This document shows positions 62,064 to 64,000 of a DNA stretch of 64,000 bases, in pieces (within the stretch, counting starts at the first letter, position 1; every line of letters starts with the position of its first letter). The DNA is from Streptomyces fumigatiscleroticus (lineage in GTDB: Bacteria; Actinomycetota; Actinomycetes; Streptomycetales; Streptomycetaceae). The position numbers and the translations under genes are program-made. The stretch lies in NCBI RefSeq assembly GCF_014647975.1, contig NZ_BMQF01000007.1, positions 248,001 to 312,000 on the forward strand, given 5' to 3'. Below the pieces are notes generated by a model. It was not told the origin of the DNA. It did no database searches and saw only the letters and a list, made by a program, of their open reading frames with translations.

Positions 62064-62960
62064 TTGATAACCGGCATCCAGGGCATCCGTCTCCGCAGGG
62101 CCGCCGCCGTCGCCATGACGACCGGCGCCGTACTCGCGTCCGGAGCCCTCTACGCGGCGCCCGCACAGGCCGTCACCACGCCCACGATCGTCGCCAAGGG
62201 CGGCTACGTGATGAACAACGGCACCGGCAAGACGCTGTACACCAAGGCGGCGGACACCAAGCGCTCCACCGGTTCCACCACCAAGATCATGACCGCCAAG
62301 GTGGTGCTGGCGCAGAAGAACCTCAACCTGGACGCCAAGGTCACCATCCAGAAGGCGTACAGCGACTACATCGTGTCGAAGAACGCCTCGTCCGCCCGCC
62401 TGATCGTCGGCGACAAGGTCACCGTCCGCCAGCTGCTCTACGGTCTGATGCTGCCCTCGGGCTGCGACGCCGCCTACGCGCTGGCCGACAAGTTCGGCAC
62501 CGGCTCGACGCGGGCCGCCCGCGTGAAGTCGTTCATCAGCAAGATGAACAGCACCGCGAAGAGCCTGGGCCTGAAGAACACGCACTTCGACTCGTTCGAC
62601 GGCATCGGCAACGGCTCCAACTACTCGACGCCGCGCGACCTGACGAAACTCGCCAGCAGCGCGCTGAAGAACTCCACCTTCCGCACGATCGTCAAGACCA
62701 AGAAGTACACGGCCAAGACGACCACCAAGACCGGCTCCACCCGCACCATGGCGGCCTGGACCAACACCAACACGCTGCTGAGCAGCTACAGCGGCACCAT
62801 CGGCGTGAAGACCGGCTCGGGCGCCGAGGCGAAGTACTGCCTCGTCTTCGCCGCGACCCGCAACGGCAAGACCGTCATCGGCACCGTGCTGGCCTCGTCC
62901 TCGTCGACCCAGCGCACGACGGACGCCACGAAGCTGCTGAACTACGGCTTCGCGAAGTGA
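62064..62960 (+). CDS. D-alanyl-D-alanine carboxypeptidase
   Basis: A 298-residue exported DD-carboxypeptidase of the PBP5 (S11) type. Active-site motifs STTK, SGC (in place of SGN, as common in Streptomyces) and KTG are in order. Signal peptide starts at TTG 62064 (RLRRAAAVAMTTGAVLASG, cut after AQA). The mature protein is very Lys/Thr-rich. It trims peptidoglycan stem peptides. Confidence 0.93.
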   Translation: MITGIQGIRLRRAAAVAMTTGAVLASGALYAAPAQAVTTPTIVAKGGYVMNNGTGKTLYTKAADTKRSTGSTTKIMTAKVVLAQKNLNLDAKVTIQKAYSDYIVSKNASSARLIVGDKVTVRQLLYGLMLPSGCDAAYALADKFGTGSTRAARVKSFISKMNSTAKSLGLKNTHFDSFDGIGNGSNYSTPRDLTKLASSALKNSTFRTIVKTKKYTAKTTTKTGSTRTMAAWTNTNTLLSSYSGTIGVKTGSGAEAKYCLVFAATRNGKTVIGTVLASSSSTQRTTDATKLLNYGFAK

Positions 62961-62966
62961 GCACCG

Positions 62967-62996
62967 GGGGCCCGCGGCACTCGCGCGGCGGGCCCC
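62967..62996 (+). terminator. hairpin after carboxypeptidase gene
   Basis: GGGGCCCGC / GCGGGCCCC, 9-bp stem, loop of 12. Confidence 0.7.
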
Positions 62997-63027
62997 GTCC
63001 GCCAGCGGCCGCCTGACCGCGGACGAC

Positions 63028-63067
63028 GACGGCGGCCGCTCCGGCCGGAACCGGAGCGGCCGCCGTC
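63028..63067. terminator. bidirectional terminator
   Basis: Perfect 17-bp stem starting GACGGCGGCCGCTCCGG, loop of 6, between convergent genes. Confidence 0.88.
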
Positions 63068-63075
63068 CCCGGCGC

Positions 63076-64000
63076 TCACGCCCAGGTGATCAGCCGCTTC
63101 GGCCGTTCCAGGATCGCCGCGACATCGGCCAGCACCTTGGAGCCCAGTTCGCCGTCGACCAGGCGGTGGTCGAAGCTCAGCGCCAGCGTGGTGACCTGAC
63201 GGGGCTTCACCTTGCCCTTGTGGACCCACGGCTGGGGCTTGATCGCGCCGACCGCGAGGATCGCGGACTCGCCGGGGTTGAGGATCGGCGTGCCGGTGTC
63301 GACGCCGAAGACGCCGACGTTGGTGATGGTGACCGTGCCGCCCTGCATCGCCGCCGGGGAGGTCCTGCCCTCGCGGGCCGTGGTCACCAGCTCGCCGAGC
63401 GACTCGGCCAGTTGCGGCAGCGTCTTGGTGTGCGCGTCCTTGATGTTCGGCACGATCAGGCCGCGCGGGGTCGCCGCCGCGATGCCCAGATTGACGTAGT
63501 GCTTGACCACGATCTCCTGGGCCGCCTCGTCCCAGGAGGCGTTGATCTCGGGGTTGCGCGCGATCGCGACCAGCAGGGCCTTCGCGATCAGCAGCAGCGG
63601 GTTCACGCGGAGGCCGGTGAACTCCTTGTCCTGCTTCAGCTCCTCGACCAGCTTCATCGTGCGCGTCACGTCGACGGTGACGAACTCCGTGACATGCGGA
63701 GCGGTGAAGGCCGAGCCGACCATCGCCGCCGCCGTCGCCCTGCGCACGCCCTTGACCGGGATCCGGGTCTCGCGGGCGGTGTCGTACGACACGGCCGGGG
63801 CCTGGCGCGCGGGTGCGGGGGCCGCCGGTTCCACGGCCGGCTCGGGGGCCGGCTGCGGCGGGGTCACCGCCGCGTGGACGTCCTCCCGGGTGATGATGCC
63901 GTCCGGGCCGGACGGGGTGATCGCCGCCAGGTCCACGCCGAGGTCCTTGGCCAGCTTGCGCACCGGGGGCTTGGCCAGCGGGCGCGCCCCGGCCGTCGCG
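63076..64000 (-). CDS. 2-oxo acid dehydrogenase E2 acyltransferase, C-terminal part
   Basis: At least 308 residues, running off the window. Visible: a peripheral subunit-binding domain ([31 protein letters not shown]), an Ala/Pro linker, and the catalytic domain with [16 protein letters not shown] (His and Asp of HxxxDG). The lipoyl domain would lie beyond 64000. The form [31 protein letters not shown]-like (here RETRIP) fits the branched-chain keto-acid dehydrogenase complex, so E1 genes are expected outside the window. Confidence 0.93.
   Translation of the reverse strand, partial: ATAGARPLAKPPVRKLAKDLGVDLAAITPSGPDGIITREDVHAAVTPPQPAPEPAVEPAAPAPARQAPAVSYDTARETRIPVKGVRRATAAAMVGSAFTAPHVTEFVTVDVTRTMKLVEELKQDKEFTGLRVNPLLLIAKALLVAIARNPEINASWDEAAQEIVVKHYVNLGIAAATPRGLIVPNIKDAHTKTLPQLAESLGELVTTAREGRTSPAAMQGGTVTITNVGVFGVDTGTPILNPGESAILAVGAIKPQPWVHKGKVKPRQVTTLALSFDHRLVDGELGSKVLADVAAILERPKRLITWA

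Overview
The window is chromosomal DNA of a high-GC actinobacterium, almost certainly a Streptomyces. Base composition, GTG/TTG starts, mycothiol-dependent and ANTAR proteins, an LAETG sortase anchor, a DUF6458/DUF6479/DUF3618 gene set, PHO boxes and SigB-type promoters all point that way. Three aminoacyl-tRNA synthetase genes (a short thrS, metG, aspS), a branched-chain keto-acid dehydrogenase-type E2 at the right edge and a parS-like site inside aspS suggest the core of the chromosome, probably not far from oriC.

Left edge (1-13 kb): the first 46 bases are the 3' half of a tRNA-Ser(GGA) gene on the minus strand, broken exactly at the anticodon loop, abutting a histidine kinase that lacks its N-terminal membrane part. 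This looks like an att-site scar. Then come its response regulator, a secreted serine hydrolase, an AhpD-like protein, a three-gene stress operon behind a SigB-type promoter, a beta-helix protein, secreted proteins, a broken DUF4142 gene, a GH13 alpha-glucosidase and an LAETG-anchored surface protein.

13-24 kb: an ArsR regulator diverges from a nickel/cobalt permease whose leader is a cobalamin riboswitch. A nucleoside hydrolase follows. The short threonyl-tRNA synthetase is preceded by an 18-codon leader peptide with three Thr codons in a row and a terminator/alternative hairpin. Next are a lipoprotein, three consecutive GAF-ANTAR regulators, a permease/TIGR03943 pair with a His-rich tandem repeat, and an HTH-TPR regulator opposite a small secreted ORF.

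24-30 kb: a four-gene minus-strand operon is the most unusual part of the window. In order of transcription it encodes a caspase-fold protein apparently without catalytic residues, an EACC1-like small protein, a 903-residue protein with a cytoplasmic caspase domain, a transmembrane helix and an outside substrate-binding plus VWA region, and an orphan substrate-binding lipoprotein. I read it as a predicted transmembrane conflict or signalling system.

30-43 kb: two PP2C-type/membrane genes, a MocR-type regulator with a direct-repeat operator diverging from a hydrolase, an EEP-family membrane protein, a Tat-exported PhoX phosphatase with PHO boxes, a repeat-rich VWA protein and metG.

43-64 kb: PH-domain protein, aspS, a PAS-GAF-PP2C-ATPase regulator, AI-2E permease, a pirin that has lost its iron-binding segment, SseB protein, acyl-CoA dehydrogenase, M18 aminopeptidase, DUF6458, thioredoxin-NHL protein, cupin/GlxA pair, LURP-one protein, nitrilase, maleylpyruvate-isomerase-like enzyme, MFS/GntR pair, D-Ala-D-Ala carboxypeptidase, and the start-less C-terminal part of an E2 acyltransferase.
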